Shown: positions 33,711-41,867 of the stretch, in pieces | Position numbering within the stretch: the first letter of the stretch is position 1 | How the letters are laid out: every line of letters begins with the position of its first letter | From: JAXLWB01 sp046328715 | GTDB taxonomy: Bacteria > Chloroflexota > Anaerolineae > Caldilineales > Caldilineaceae | Direction: 5' to 3' | DNA length: 64,000 bases | NCBI GenBank assembly: GCA_046328715.1 | Contig: JAXLWB010000052.1 | Coordinates: 1-64,000, forward strand | Made by a program: the position numbers and the translations under genes | Notes under the pieces: generated by a model | What the model was told of the DNA's origin: nothing | The model's input: only the letters and a program-made list of their open reading frames with translations | Database searches by the model: none

Positions 33711-36700
33711 ATGTGTAAGCCGCCGATTTGGCGCGTTTCTTTCTTATTAGCCGTAGCTCTATTGAATTTGTCCTCGATCAGTTGTGTCCATGCCCAGGAA
33801 GTCAATGCCACGGATGGCTGGTTTTCCTTTACTCAGTCGGGCAGCGATAGCAGTGACACACCAATCAGTGCTGCCGATCTACTGGTCGATCAACCGGGCG
33901 AAGATCCGGCGACGGTGATCGACAAACGTGGGTTCGTCCAGGTGGATGGCGCGGGCCATTTTGTTTTTGAGAATACTGGTCAGCGCGTTCGCTTTTGGGG
34001 TGTAAATTTAGCTGCTGGCGCTGCTTTTCCACCTTCGCCAGCCGCGCCGCCACGCACAGGAGAAACAGCCACTGCCGACAGCGCCGAGCAATTGGCAGCG
34101 CGGCTGGCCAAACTTGGCTTTAACGCCGTGCGTTTGCATCATCTTGACAACATGAACTGGAGTGGCGACGGTCATGACACCATCTGGCAGGATGCGGGCA
34201 ACGGCACCCGCCAGATCAACCCCGAACAACTCGACCGCATCGACTATCTCATCTATCAGCTCAAACAGCATGCGATTTATGTCAATTTGAATCTCTTTGT
34301 CAGCCGCACCTTTCAACCAGCAGATGGCGTCACTGATGCGCTGGCATTGCAGCAATCGGCGATGGAGTTTGACAAGGGACCCACCATCTTCGACCCAGTG
34401 ATGCTCTCGCTGCAAAAGGAATACGCTGCCACGCTGCTCAACCACGTCAACCCCTACACGGGTCTGGCCTACAAGAAAGATCCGGTCTTCTACAGCACGG
34501 AAACCAACAACGAAAACTCGCTCTTTCTCAACCTCACCTACGACCAACTCAACCATCGGGCGGGCGATCCTAAGTCGATGCCCGAATTTTACAGTCGAGA
34601 ACTGGATGGCTGGAGTCCTTTGGCTGGCGGATCGCAGATCAACCGGCTGAACAATCCAAGCTTTGACCAGGGCGAGAGCAGTTGGTTTCACCTTGAGTTC
34701 GAAGGCGCCAAGGCAAGTTACGAGATTGCCGATTACCAGGCAGTCAGTAATACGCTGCATGTTACGGTCAACACGCCAAGTAGTGAGGATTGGCACGTGC
34801 AATTGGGCCAGGCGCAACTAACCGTGGAGGCAGGCAAACGCTATCATGTCAGCTTTGCCATTGCCGCGGATCGTCCACTTACCATCACAGCAATGGCAAC
34901 CCGTGCCATCGATCCCTACTCGGCGATTGGCTGGAACGAAAGCATCCCAGTTGGCACTGATTGGGTCGAGCACAGTTTCGAGTTTACCGCCACTGAAACT
35001 CTCTACGGTCAGGCGCGTATCCTGTTCAATTTTGGTACAGTGCCAGCGGGTTCTCAGGTCTACCTGGACAACCTTCACTTTGTCGAAGCTGATGCCTTCC
35101 CAGGTTGGCAAGGCTGGCTTTATGATAAATATGGCAGCACGGCGGCGATTGCAGCGGCCTGGAAGAGCGAGGCCAACGTCAGCGAAGATGAAATGTTGAG
35201 CAACGGCGGTTTTGAGGATGGGCTTAACAGTTGGTTCACGCAGAGTTTTGCCCCTGCCCAAGGCTCCTTTAGCATCGACAACAGCACGGTCAGCGCAGGC
35301 AATCACTCTTTGCTGGTGAATATTACGTTGCCCAGCGCCGATACTTGGCGCATCCAGGCCATCAATAGCCCTGTGAACTTGCAGGCTGGGCAGCGTTATC
35401 AGCTTTCCTTCGACGCCAAAGCGCAGGGGGGCGCGACGATGGGTGCCGCCGTGGCACAAAACCACGATCCCTACCAGGCCATCGGCACCTATCAGATCGT
35501 GAACTTGACCGACGAGTGGCAGCACTTTTCGCTGCCCTTTGTGGCGACCGCCAGCGATGCCAACAGTCGAGTGAACTTTGACTTGGCCCAACTCGAACGC
35601 ACCATCTGGCTCGACAACGTCAGCCTCAAGCCGCTCAATCCAGTTGGGCTGGCCGCAGGAGAGTCATTGGAGGCGAATTCAATCGCACGCTTGCCCCGTT
35701 CACAGTGGCAGGGCTACAGCGAACAACGGATTCGGGACCTGGTCCAGTTCTATACCGATACGGAAAGCGCTTTCTACGGCGGGATGCACGACACTCTGCA
35801 AACAATCGGGGCCAAGATGCTCAACACTGGCACCGCCAATTTCAACGACAACCTGCCCAGTGCCTATGCCATGGCTCAGACTGACTACGTGGACAATCAC
35901 ATCTACTGGGATCACCCATCCTGGCCGAACGGCATTCCCTGGACGGCGGACAATTGGGTGATCAACAACAAAGCCTGGGTTAACGCGCCCTTTGATGGCT
36001 TGTTCGACAAGGCACTTACCGCGGTCAAGGGCAAACCCTTTACCCTGACCGAGTTCCGCGAGGTGACGCCCAATCGTTACGAAGCCGAAGGCCCGCTCTT
36101 GATGGCGACCTTTGCCAACTTGCAGGATTGGGATGGCATCTTTCTCTTCTCCTATGCTCCCGACGCCGACACCTACAATGCAGAAGCACCGACGGTGGGT
36201 GGTTTCTTCGACTTGGTTGGCAACCCGATTCAACTCGGCATCATGCCTATAGCGGCGCGCATCTTCCAGCGCCAGCAGAACGCTCCGGCACCGGTTGAGA
36301 CGTTGTTACAATTTAGCGCTGAGCAGATGGCCGACAGTACCACCGTCGGCTGGCAGGGCAGCACCAAGGACTATCTGGTTGACAAATTCACTGTCAACTC
36401 TGCCGCCGCCTTTGGCAGTCGCCTACGCATCAGCGACACCCTGGCCCCTATTAGCACAACTGTCGATCTGCCCGCACCCGACGGTCCGCTCTATCAAAGT
36501 GCAGGCGGACAACTGCGTTGGCAGACCACCAACCCAGACCACTATCAATACACAATTGACGCACCCCATCTGCAAGGAGCAATTGGCTTTACCAGCGAAG
36601 AACCGGTCGTGCTTTCCAACCTAACCTTGACGGTGACCGGTCAGCCGATCACGGCCAGCACCAACGCCGATTTTGCGGCCATTACCTTACAATCGCTCGA

Positions 36701-37058
36701 CCAACGCCCGATCAGCCAAACCACACGGCTGCTGCTCGGGGTCTTTACTCGCTTCGAAAACACCGGCTACCAATGGAACGATGCCCACACCTCGCTCGAC
36801 GCCAACTGGGGGGCAGCTCCCGCCCTGGTCGAACCGATCCGTTTCGAGGCGACGCTTGGACTGCTCGACCCTGCCAACGCCAGCGTGAAGATTCTAAACT
36901 CGCAGGGAGCGGTCAGCGGCAGCGTCCCAGTGCAGCAAGTGGGCGGCAAACTTCACCTCACCGTCGACACCGCCCGCGACCAGACGATGTGGTATCTGAT
37001 CGAAACGGCAGAACCAACTGTGCAATCCAGCATTTATCTTCCCTCGGTGACGAGGTAG
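33711..37058 (+). CDS. Secreted glycoside hydrolase-like protein with two carbohydrate-binding modules
   Basis: A protein of 1115 residues. The ATG at 33711 follows AAGGAG. The signal peptide ends at about VHAQ. A clan-A (GH5-like) TIM barrel begins at about 60-310: RVRFWGVNLAAGAAF, KLGFNAVRLHHLDN and YSTETNNENSLF, where the Glu-Asn-Asn-Glu region is the expected acid/base strand. Two CBM4/9-like jelly rolls follow (about 314-460 and 494-641; NPSFDQGESSWFH and NGGFEDGLNSWFT openings, YLDNLHF and WLDNVSL endings). The barrel then resumes: QTIGAKMLNTGTANFND, DNHIYWDHPSW and the LTEFREV segment (about 777), a likely nucleophile. A beta domain and the tail SSIYLPSVTR end it. Probably acts on an external polysaccharide; substrate unknown. 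Confidence 0.82.
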   Translation: MCKPPIWRVSFLLAVALLNLSSISCVHAQEVNATDGWFSFTQSGSDSSDTPISAADLLVDQPGEDPATVIDKRGFVQVDGAGHFVFENTGQRVRFWGVNLAAGAAFPPSPAAPPRTGETATADSAEQLAARLAKLGFNAVRLHHLDNMNWSGDGHDTIWQDAGNGTRQINPEQLDRIDYLIYQLKQHAIYVNLNLFVSRTFQPADGVTDALALQQSAMEFDKGPTIFDPVMLSLQKEYAATLLNHVNPYTGLAYKKDPVFYSTETNNENSLFLNLTYDQLNHRAGDPKSMPEFYSRELDGWSPLAGGSQINRLNNPSFDQGESSWFHLEFEGAKASYEIADYQAVSNTLHVTVNTPSSEDWHVQLGQAQLTVEAGKRYHVSFAIAADRPLTITAMATRAIDPYSAIGWNESIPVGTDWVEHSFEFTATETLYGQARILFNFGTVPAGSQVYLDNLHFVEADAFPGWQGWLYDKYGSTAAIAAAWKSEANVSEDEMLSNGGFEDGLNSWFTQSFAPAQGSFSIDNSTVSAGNHSLLVNITLPSADTWRIQAINSPVNLQAGQRYQLSFDAKAQGGATMGAAVAQNHDPYQAIGTYQIVNLTDEWQHFSLPFVATASDANSRVNFDLAQLERTIWLDNVSLKPLNPVGLAAGESLEANSIARLPRSQWQGYSEQRIRDLVQFYTDTESAFYGGMHDTLQTIGAKMLNTGTANFNDNLPSAYAMAQTDYVDNHIYWDHPSWPNGIPWTADNWVINNKAWVNAPFDGLFDKALTAVKGKPFTLTEFREVTPNRYEAEGPLLMATFANLQDWDGIFLFSYAPDADTYNAEAPTVGGFFDLVGNPIQLGIMPIAARIFQRQQNAPAPVETLLQFSAEQMADSTTVGWQGSTKDYLVDKFTVNSAAAFGSRLRISDTLAPISTTVDLPAPDGPLYQSAGGQLRWQTTNPDHYQYTIDAPHLQGAIGFTSEEPVVLSNLTLTVTGQPITASTNADFAAITLQSLDQRPISQTTRLLLGVFTRFENTGYQWNDAHTSLDANWGAAPALVEPIRFEATLGLLDPANASVKILNSQGAVSGSVPVQQVGGKLHLTVDTARDQTMWYLIETAEPTVQSSIYLPSVTR

Positions 37059-37061
37059 GGT

Positions 37062-37110
37062 GAGGAGCAAGTTGCATCGATTCACCTTTGCCACTTTGCT
37101 CCTTGCATCT
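37062..37110. repeat. Short word-type palindrome after the glycosidase gene
   Basis: GAGGAGCAAGTTGCA (37062-37076) is partly mirrored by ACTTTGCTCCTTGCA (37093-37107). Likely terminator-like position, 4 bp after the stop. Confidence 0.5.
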
Positions 37111-37177
37111 TTTATCCTGTTATAATGCCTAAAAGTCGTACCTTTTTAGCCTCTTTGTAAGAACAAAGTTCTAAAAC

Positions 37178-37246
37178 ATTCCGTGTTCCTTGATATCCGT
37201 GTTTACAAAGCCTTTTCATAAACACGGATATCAAGGAACACGGAAT
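37178..37246. repeat. Perfect 28-bp inverted repeat
   Basis: ATTCCGTGTTCCTTGATATC at 37178-37197 and the next eight bases (CGTGTTTA) are mirrored without a mismatch at 37219-37246, over a 13-nt loop. It lies 50 bp before the EVE gene. Unlike the other palindromes its first arm is pyrimidine-rich. Confidence 0.88.
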
Positions 37247-37295
37247 CTATTGGTTTAAGCTGTTATTTCGCTAAACTTTATCGATTGGAACGAAC

Positions 37296-37757
37296 ATGAA
37301 CTATTGGTTACTCAAGTCAGAGCCGAGTGTCTTTAGCATCGACGATCTGCAAAGCGTGGGCAGCACAGTTTGGGATGGCATCCGCAATTATCAGGCCCGT
37401 AACTATCTGCGCACAGCCCAGGTTGGCGACCTTGCCTTTTTCTATCATTCCAGTAACGAACTGACCGGCATCGTCGGCCTCTGTAAAATCATCGAATCCG
37501 ACGTGGTCGATCCAACTCAGTTTGATTCAACTTCGGACTATTACGACGAGAAGAGCACGCCCAATAACCCACGCTGGCAGACGGTCAAAGTGCAATTTGT
37601 CGAGAAGTTTGGGCGCGTCCTGACGCTAGAAGAACTCAAGTCCAGGTTTACGCCCGAGGAGTTGGTGGTGGTGCGTAAGGGCTATCGCTTGTCGGTGATG
37701 CCAGTGAGCGCAGAGGCGGCGGCGCGATTGATGACAATGGTTGGCTCACAGATTTGA
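37296..37757 (+). CDS. EVE domain protein (PUA-like)
   Basis: One 153-residue EVE domain, a PUA-like barrel related to YTH domains that is thought to bind modified bases in DNA or RNA. The family pattern is complete: YWLLKSEPSVFSIDDL at the start, VWDGIRNYQARNYLR (residues about 29-43), GDLAFFYHSS, TGIVGLCKI, and the C-terminal RKGYRLSVMPVS. Stand-alone EVE proteins are small nucleic-acid readers of uncertain biological role, sometimes near restriction systems; none is visible here. The ATG at 37296 follows GGAACGAAC. Flanked by inverted repeats on both sides. Confidence 0.93.
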   Translation: MNYWLLKSEPSVFSIDDLQSVGSTVWDGIRNYQARNYLRTAQVGDLAFFYHSSNELTGIVGLCKIIESDVVDPTQFDSTSDYYDEKSTPNNPRWQTVKVQFVEKFGRVLTLEELKSRFTPEELVVVRKGYRLSVMPVSAEAAARLMTMVGSQI

Positions 37758-37842
37758 GTGATGAGGTGATTTTCGAACGGTTAGTGGCGTTAGATTTGGA
37801 GAGGGCAGATGTGGATCACACCGCCTGAAGTTAAGGCTGATT

Positions 37843-37959
37843 TGTCATTCCGTAGGAATCCTTCGTTGGTCGAGCTAATCACTTTGTAGAGGATCGACAA
37901 CGTGTGCTGTGCTGGATCTACAGAATGGACAGATCGGCTAGGATTCCTACGGAATGACA
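37843..37959. repeat. 117-bp element with perfect 19-bp inverted ends
   Basis: TGTCATTCCGTAGGAATCC (37843-37861) is mirrored exactly by GGATTCCTACGGAATGACA (37941-37959). The word CTAGGAATCCTAG also appears at about 51949-51961. The TGTCATTC end is shared with the elements at 55.6 and 59.4 kb. Confidence 0.82.
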
Positions 37960-37997
37960 GATCCATCTTCAGGGAAAGTCGTTACGGTTGCAAAGAG

Positions 37998-38666
37998 CTA
38001 CCCCACCGCAAACGGATTGAAATCCGTATCCCGATCGTAATAATCCTCATGCTCCACCGCCTTGAGCCAGCCGACGATCAGGTAGGTGATCGGCGTTAAG
38101 ATCACTTCCACACCGACTTTGAAGATGTAGTTAGAGACAAAGATCGTCCAGATCAGGTCATTGGGCATGGTGCCCCAGAAGGCGACGAGGATAAAGACAA
38201 TCGTGTCAAAACCTTCGCCGAAGATGGTCGAACTGATCGTGCGCAGCCAGAGATAGCGCCCCTCGGTCCAAAGTTTGATCTTGGCCAGGATGTAGGAATT
38301 GACAAACTCCCCACCCCAATAGGCAAGCAGGCTGGCGATCACAATACGCGGTGCCTGACCCAGAATGGCGTGAAAGGAATCCTGTAACGTCCAGTCGGCG
38401 GCGGGCGGCAGCGCATCGACGACGGCCAAAGTTAGCGCCATCACCACCAGACAGCCAAAACCGGTCCAGATCACGGTGCGGCTGTTTTTGTAGCCGTAGA
38501 CCTCGGTCAGAATGTCACCAAAGATGTAGGAGAGCGGAAACAAAATCGTTCCGCCGTCAAAGGTAAAGGGGCCAGCAATCAGGATCTTGGTCGAGGCAAT
38601 GTTGGAGATGAGTAACACCGTGACAAAGGCCGCAGTAATGATGGGTAGAAGTTTGTAGGCTTTCAT
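37998..38666 (-). CDS. yhhQ: YhhQ/VUT family queuosine precursor transporter
   Basis: A 222-residue membrane protein with about six helices. Family marks are TFDGGTILFPLSYIFGDILTEVYGYK (seen here as the GGTILFPLSYIFGDILTEVY core, about 40-59), AYWGGEFVNSYILAKIK, WLRTISSTIFGEGFDTIVF and VEVILTPITYLIVGWLK. Family members such as E. coli YhhQ take up queuosine precursors (preQ0/preQ1) across the inner membrane. No tgt or queuosine genes and no preQ1 riboswitch are visible nearby, so the substrate rests on the family alone. The ATG at 38666 has no good ribosome-binding site. Confidence 0.92.
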   Translation of the reverse strand: MKAYKLLPIITAAFVTVLLISNIASTKILIAGPFTFDGGTILFPLSYIFGDILTEVYGYKNSRTVIWTGFGCLVVMALTLAVVDALPPAADWTLQDSFHAILGQAPRIVIASLLAYWGGEFVNSYILAKIKLWTEGRYLWLRTISSTIFGEGFDTIVFILVAFWGTMPNDLIWTIFVSNYIFKVGVEVILTPITYLIVGWLKAVEHEDYYDRDTDFNPFAVG

Positions 38667-38669
38667 GGT

Positions 38670-38722
38670 AAGAGTGGAAGAGTTGAAAAGTGGCAGAGTA
38701 ATGCTTTACTCCGCCACTGTTT
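38670..38722. repeat. Word-type palindrome (AAAGTGGCAGAGTAA)
   Basis: AAGTGGCAGAGTAA (about 38688-38701) is mirrored by TTACTCCGCCACT (38706-38718) after GAGTGGAAGAGTTG words. The same GTGGCAGAGTGG word forms the palindrome at 46405-46465. Confidence 0.65.
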
Positions 38723-38733
38723 TAGCCAGGAAT

Positions 38734-39231
38734 TTATGAGAAAATATCCTCAATGGGTAGGCGAATGCCAGTTGGCTCATCGTATACCTCACCATTGCTG
38801 ATGGTACGATATTGGTCTATTGAACGATAGACTGTAACCGTAGCAAGTGCAGGTTCAACTAACCAGCAAGAACGAATGCCCAGCTCAAAGTAGAGCCGGA
38901 ATTTTGCCAAGATGTCATAGGTGCCCTGTTTCGGTGATAAAATTTCGACTACCAATACAGGCATTTCCTTCATTCTCAGGATGTCCAGAGGACGGCTGAG
39001 ACCGCGTTTAGGGTAGAGGGCAATATCTGGTTTGATCTCTTTCTTAGCGCGTAAGTCGAACTTACTTAGGTCGATGTTACTTACGTCAAGACTTAGTTCA
39101 CTCACAGGTGTATATTCACTGTACTGATGTAATAAGATGCCCAATCGCATCTGAACATACCCCTGGTTAAAGGAACCCATATCAATATCTTCCTCAAATT
39201 CCGTCTCATCGTCAACTGCTTCGATGTACAT
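38734..39231 (-). CDS. Uma2 family (DUF820) putative endonuclease
   Basis: About 165 residues of the Uma2/DUF820 family, restriction-endonuclease-like (PD-(D/E)xK) folds common in filamentous bacteria and of unknown function. Seen: GYVQMRLGILLHQY, SELSLDVSN, EIKPDIALYPKRG and VLVVEILSPKQGTYDILAK, where the Asp of KPDIA and the Glu/Lys of VVEILSPK are the probable catalytic set, and FELGIRSCWLVEPALATVTVY. I take the ATG at 39231 (MYIEAV), preceded by AAGGAGAAGACC, an ideal ribosome-binding site; two upstream ATGs lack one. Between yhhQ and the VWA gene, each gap holding a palindrome. Confidence 0.87.
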   Translation of the reverse strand: MYIEAVDDETEFEEDIDMGSFNQGYVQMRLGILLHQYSEYTPVSELSLDVSNIDLSKFDLRAKKEIKPDIALYPKRGLSRPLDILRMKEMPVLVVEILSPKQGTYDILAKFRLYFELGIRSCWLVEPALATVTVYRSIDQYRTISNGEVYDEPTGIRLPIEDIFS

Positions 39232-39293
39232 GGTCTTCTCCTTGAACATCGTCTCTCTGGACTTACTTCTTGGCTCGTCCACCTTCTTAAAGA

Positions 39294-39352
39294 AAAGAGA
39301 TCAGGCAGATCAATCTCTCAATCTCCTAATCTCTATTCTCTAATCTCTTTCT
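39294..39352. repeat. Low-complexity AATCTCT-word repeat
   Basis: GAAAAGAGATCAGGCAGAT is followed by five AATCTC-type words (ATCTCTCAATCTCCTAATCT). Partial mirror pairing AAAGAGAT / AATCTCTTT. Between the VWA and Uma2 genes. Confidence 0.55.
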
Positions 39353-39354
39353 AC

Positions 39355-40305
39355 CTACGAATCAATCTCGCGCTTCACCGCATGTAGCAACGTATCGGCC
39401 CGCAGTTCGGGCAGGTTATAGCAGGTGCCGCCGAGGGCGTTGGCCAGCTTTTGGGCTAGGCCACGGTCAAAGGCTTGATGCTCCATGTTGATCACAATCG
39501 AGCGCATCTCTTTTTGCTGGGCAAAGAGTTCAGCAATGCGATTGGCTTCTTCCTGGGCGGGCATGCCCGTCATCGAGACATTGCCGGCGCCGTCAGTCAG
39601 CACGATCATCAGCGGGCGCTGCTCGGTGTCACGCTTGCGCGCATTCTGAATCACCTGATAGGCCATGAAGAGACCACCACTGAGCGGCGTTTTGCCACCC
39701 ACCGGCAGATCGCGCAGTGCCTTATTGGCCAAATCGACGCTCGAAGTCGGCGGCAGCACCAAACGGGCTTTGTCGCGCTGGAAGACGACCAATCCGACCT
39801 GGTCGCGGCGCTGATAGGCATCGATCAACAGCGAGAAGATCGCACCCTTGGTGGCCTCCATACGCTCACTGGCCGCCATCGACCAACTGGCATCGACCAC
39901 GAAGAGGATCAAGTTGCCGGTGCGACGCACACGAACTTTGCGTTGCAGGTCGCCGGTGCGCAGTTGCAGAGCTAGGTCATTTTCACGCTCTTCCAAGCGT
40001 TGGCGCTGGAAAGGAGCTGCCGCACGCAAGGTGGCGTCAAAGGCGATATCCTGCGGTTTGTCGCCGGCTGGGCGAGCTTTGATATAGCGACCGCGTTTGC
40101 GCTCGGTGCGGGTGTAGGTGCGCTTGCCAGCTTTTTCGCGCGTCATCTTATCGACCTTTTGCTGGTCGAGACGCTTGACTTCAAAGGTGTCGCCGACTTG
40201 CACCGGCTTGCGTGCGCCCTTGTTTTCCCCGGGCGATGAACTTTGCTGCGGGGCGGAATCAGGTTGGCCCATCTCACCTTCACCCGATTCACCCGACTCG
40301 CTCAT
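39355..40305 (-). CDS. VWA-domain protein, chelatase D-subunit-like
   Basis: A 316-residue protein. The acidic, Ser/Gln/Pro-rich start (1-35) and basic linker (about 45-80) resemble the middle of BchD/ChlD. Residues 130-316 are a von Willebrand A domain with a full MIDAS: DASWS (D138, S140, S142), GGKTPLSGG (Thr) and LTDGAGN (Asp). The run AGKRTYTRTERKRGRYIKA and RQRLEERENDLALQLR match chelatase D-subunit C-halves. It starts 17 bp after the AAA gene, so the two form one operon and probably one complex. Such pairs drive metal insertion into porphyrin or corrin rings through a large BchH/CobN subunit, which is not in this window. Confidence 0.88.
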   Translation of the reverse strand: MSESGESGEGEMGQPDSAPQQSSSPGENKGARKPVQVGDTFEVKRLDQQKVDKMTREKAGKRTYTRTERKRGRYIKARPAGDKPQDIAFDATLRAAAPFQRQRLEERENDLALQLRTGDLQRKVRVRRTGNLILFVVDASWSMAASERMEATKGAIFSLLIDAYQRRDQVGLVVFQRDKARLVLPPTSSVDLANKALRDLPVGGKTPLSGGLFMAYQVIQNARKRDTEQRPLMIVLTDGAGNVSMTGMPAQEEANRIAELFAQQKEMRSIVINMEHQAFDRGLAQKLANALGGTCYNLPELRADTLLHAVKREIDS

Positions 40306-40322
40306 TTCCGATTCATCGCCCT

Positions 40323-41432
40323 CTAGACTTTTTTTGGGTCTGCTTGCCCTTGACCACCCTCTTCTTGCATGGTCTCGTCGCTTTCACTGGCGTTCTGTTC
40401 CGCTTCGGCACGGGCCTGGCGCATGTTCTGTTGCAACTGATCCGGGTTCATAACTGAATCCTGGAAGGGTTGCTTCTTCATACGGTGGGGCAAGGCCAAC
40501 TCAGCAGCGAGCAGAATGTCGCGGTCGTTGATCGCTGTGCGGCCCTCAAAGGCGGCCTGTGCGCGAGCCGTGCGCAAGATCACCAGGTCGGCGCGGTGAC
40601 CATCCACCTTGAAACTGGCGGTCAGGGTAGCGATGGTGTAGAGATCCTTCTCGGTATAGGTCACCAGTGGATAAAGTGCCCGCGCCTTCATGATGCGGTC
40701 GGCCATCCCCTGTTCTTTGGGCTCATATTTGTCGCTGAAGTTTTCCGAATCCTGCTCGAAGGAGATGCGGCGGCGCAGCACTTCCACGCGCTCTTTGGAT
40801 TCGGTGATACCGACGACATCGACCGAATGGGCGAAGCGGTCGAGCAACTGTGGGCGCAGATCGCCTTCTTCCGGGTTCATCGAGCCGATTAAGACGAAGC
40901 GCGCCGGGTGTTGAAAGCTGATGCCTTCACGCTCGACAACATTAACGCCCATGGCAGCAGAGTCGAGCAGTAGATCGACGACATGATCGTCGAGGAGGTT
41001 GACTTCGTCAACGTAAAGCACGCCACGATTAGCAGCGGCGAGAATGCCAGGTTCAAAGTGGCGCTCACCCTGTTTGATGGCCTTTTCAATATCGAGTGTA
41101 CCGACGACGCGATCTTCGGTGGCGCTCACAGGCAGATCGACAAAGGGGGTGATCCGTTGCGTTTCGGGTAGTTTTCCTGATTGTTCCAGACGCTCGCGGC
41201 ATTCATCACAGAAGAGATCGGGACGATCCGGATCGCAACTAAACCGACATCCTTCAACGACATTCAAGGGGGGCAACAAGGCAGCAAGCGCACGGGCTGC
41301 AGTTGATTTGGCAGTTCCTCGTTCGCCGCGGATCAACACGCCGCCAATCTGAGGGTTGATGGCGTTCAAAATCAGGGCGCGCTTCATGCGCTCCTGTCCT
41401 ACAATCGCTGTAAATGGATAAGTAAGACGCAT
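40323..41432 (-). CDS. AAA+ ATPase, magnesium chelatase I-subunit-like
   Basis: A 369-residue BchI/ChlI-type AAA+ ATPase: YPFTAIVGQERMKRALILNA (4-23), Walker A GERGTAKST (36-44), a cysteine motif CDPDRPDLFCDEC (about 64-76, including one more Cys nearby), Walker B VLYVDEVNLLDDH, sensor 1 LIGSMNPEEGDLRPQLLDRF and the C-terminal helical lid. The cysteine motif may bind metal. ATG at 41432 with AAGGA eight bases upstream. The C-terminal Gln/Glu-rich tail (MQEEGGQGQADP) is unusual for ChlI and resembles the acidic linker of D subunits, as if one BchD-like gene had been split. Chelatase metal (Mg or Co) is undecided. Confidence 0.9.
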   Translation of the reverse strand: MRLTYPFTAIVGQERMKRALILNAINPQIGGVLIRGERGTAKSTAARALAALLPPLNVVEGCRFSCDPDRPDLFCDECRERLEQSGKLPETQRITPFVDLPVSATEDRVVGTLDIEKAIKQGERHFEPGILAAANRGVLYVDEVNLLDDHVVDLLLDSAAMGVNVVEREGISFQHPARFVLIGSMNPEEGDLRPQLLDRFAHSVDVVGITESKERVEVLRRRISFEQDSENFSDKYEPKEQGMADRIMKARALYPLVTYTEKDLYTIATLTASFKVDGHRADLVILRTARAQAAFEGRTAINDRDILLAAELALPHRMKKQPFQDSVMNPDQLQQNMRQARAEAEQNASESDETMQEEGGQGQADPKKV

Positions 41433-41507
41433 CGAACATTCCTTCTTTGCTTGGCCGTTTTTGGGAAAGCGTCGTAGGTGAATCTATTTAGGCGATTTCA
41501 AAATCAA

Positions 41508-41571
41508 AAGTATTCCAATGAAATCGCTCGAGCCATTGCTGAAAGCGCTGGAATTGGAATACTTATTTTTT
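41508..41571. repeat. Inverted repeat with T-tract between divergent genes
   Basis: AAGTATTCCAAT (41508-41519) is mirrored by ATTGGAATACTT (41553-41564), followed by ATTTTTTT. It looks like a terminator for plus-strand transcription, yet no plus-strand gene precedes it within 4 kb. A leader or small RNA end is possible. Confidence 0.6.
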
Positions 41572-41809
41572 TGCAATGGCCTTACTCATTACTTTTCAAA
41601 AATCGGCAACCTATAAATGTTTGCTTCTATGATATTATACTAATCTCAGCCATGAACGGAATATTTTGATCAGGTTTGAATAGAATGTTGGAGGTAGGAG
41701 GGGTGAGAGATGAGGAATGAACTTGTCTAAACTTATCTCTCATCCCTCCCATAAAAATTCTTTGAAACCTTTTTAGTTGAACCTGCGTAATGAGAAGCAA
41801 GGGACTGAG
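41572..41809. other. Spacer between divergent chelatase and ECF sigma genes
   Basis: No gene seen. It contains the word-type palindrome at 41690-41751; the tandem hairpins at 41810-41846 follow. Confidence 0.5.
41690..41751. repeat. Word-type palindrome (GGAGGGGTGAGAGATGAGG)
   Basis: GGAGGGGTGAGAGATGAGG (41697-41715) is mirrored by TTATCTCTCATCCCTCCC (41733-41750). Similar words to the palindrome at 18805-18863. Confidence 0.75.
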
Positions 41810-41846
41810 ATGGAGTGCGCTCCATCAAGGTGGAGGGCGCTCCATC
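41810..41846 (+). promoter_or_regulatory. Two tandem palindromic sites, 20-bp period, ahead of the ECF sigma gene
   Basis: ATGGAGTGCGCTCCATC (41810-41826) is repeated with two changes as GTGGAGGGCGCTCCATC (41830-41846). Each unit is near-palindromic (GGAG-4-CTCC). The 20-bp period is close to two helical turns. They lie 22 bp before the ATG, which suits an operator or leader hairpins. Confidence 0.5.
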
Positions 41847-41867
41847 AAACGAAAGTGACAATATCTC

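Noticed and set aside
34008..35591. Long minus-strand open frames
   Set aside because: They are antisense to the glycosidase gene, which has domains, signal peptide and ribosome-binding site.
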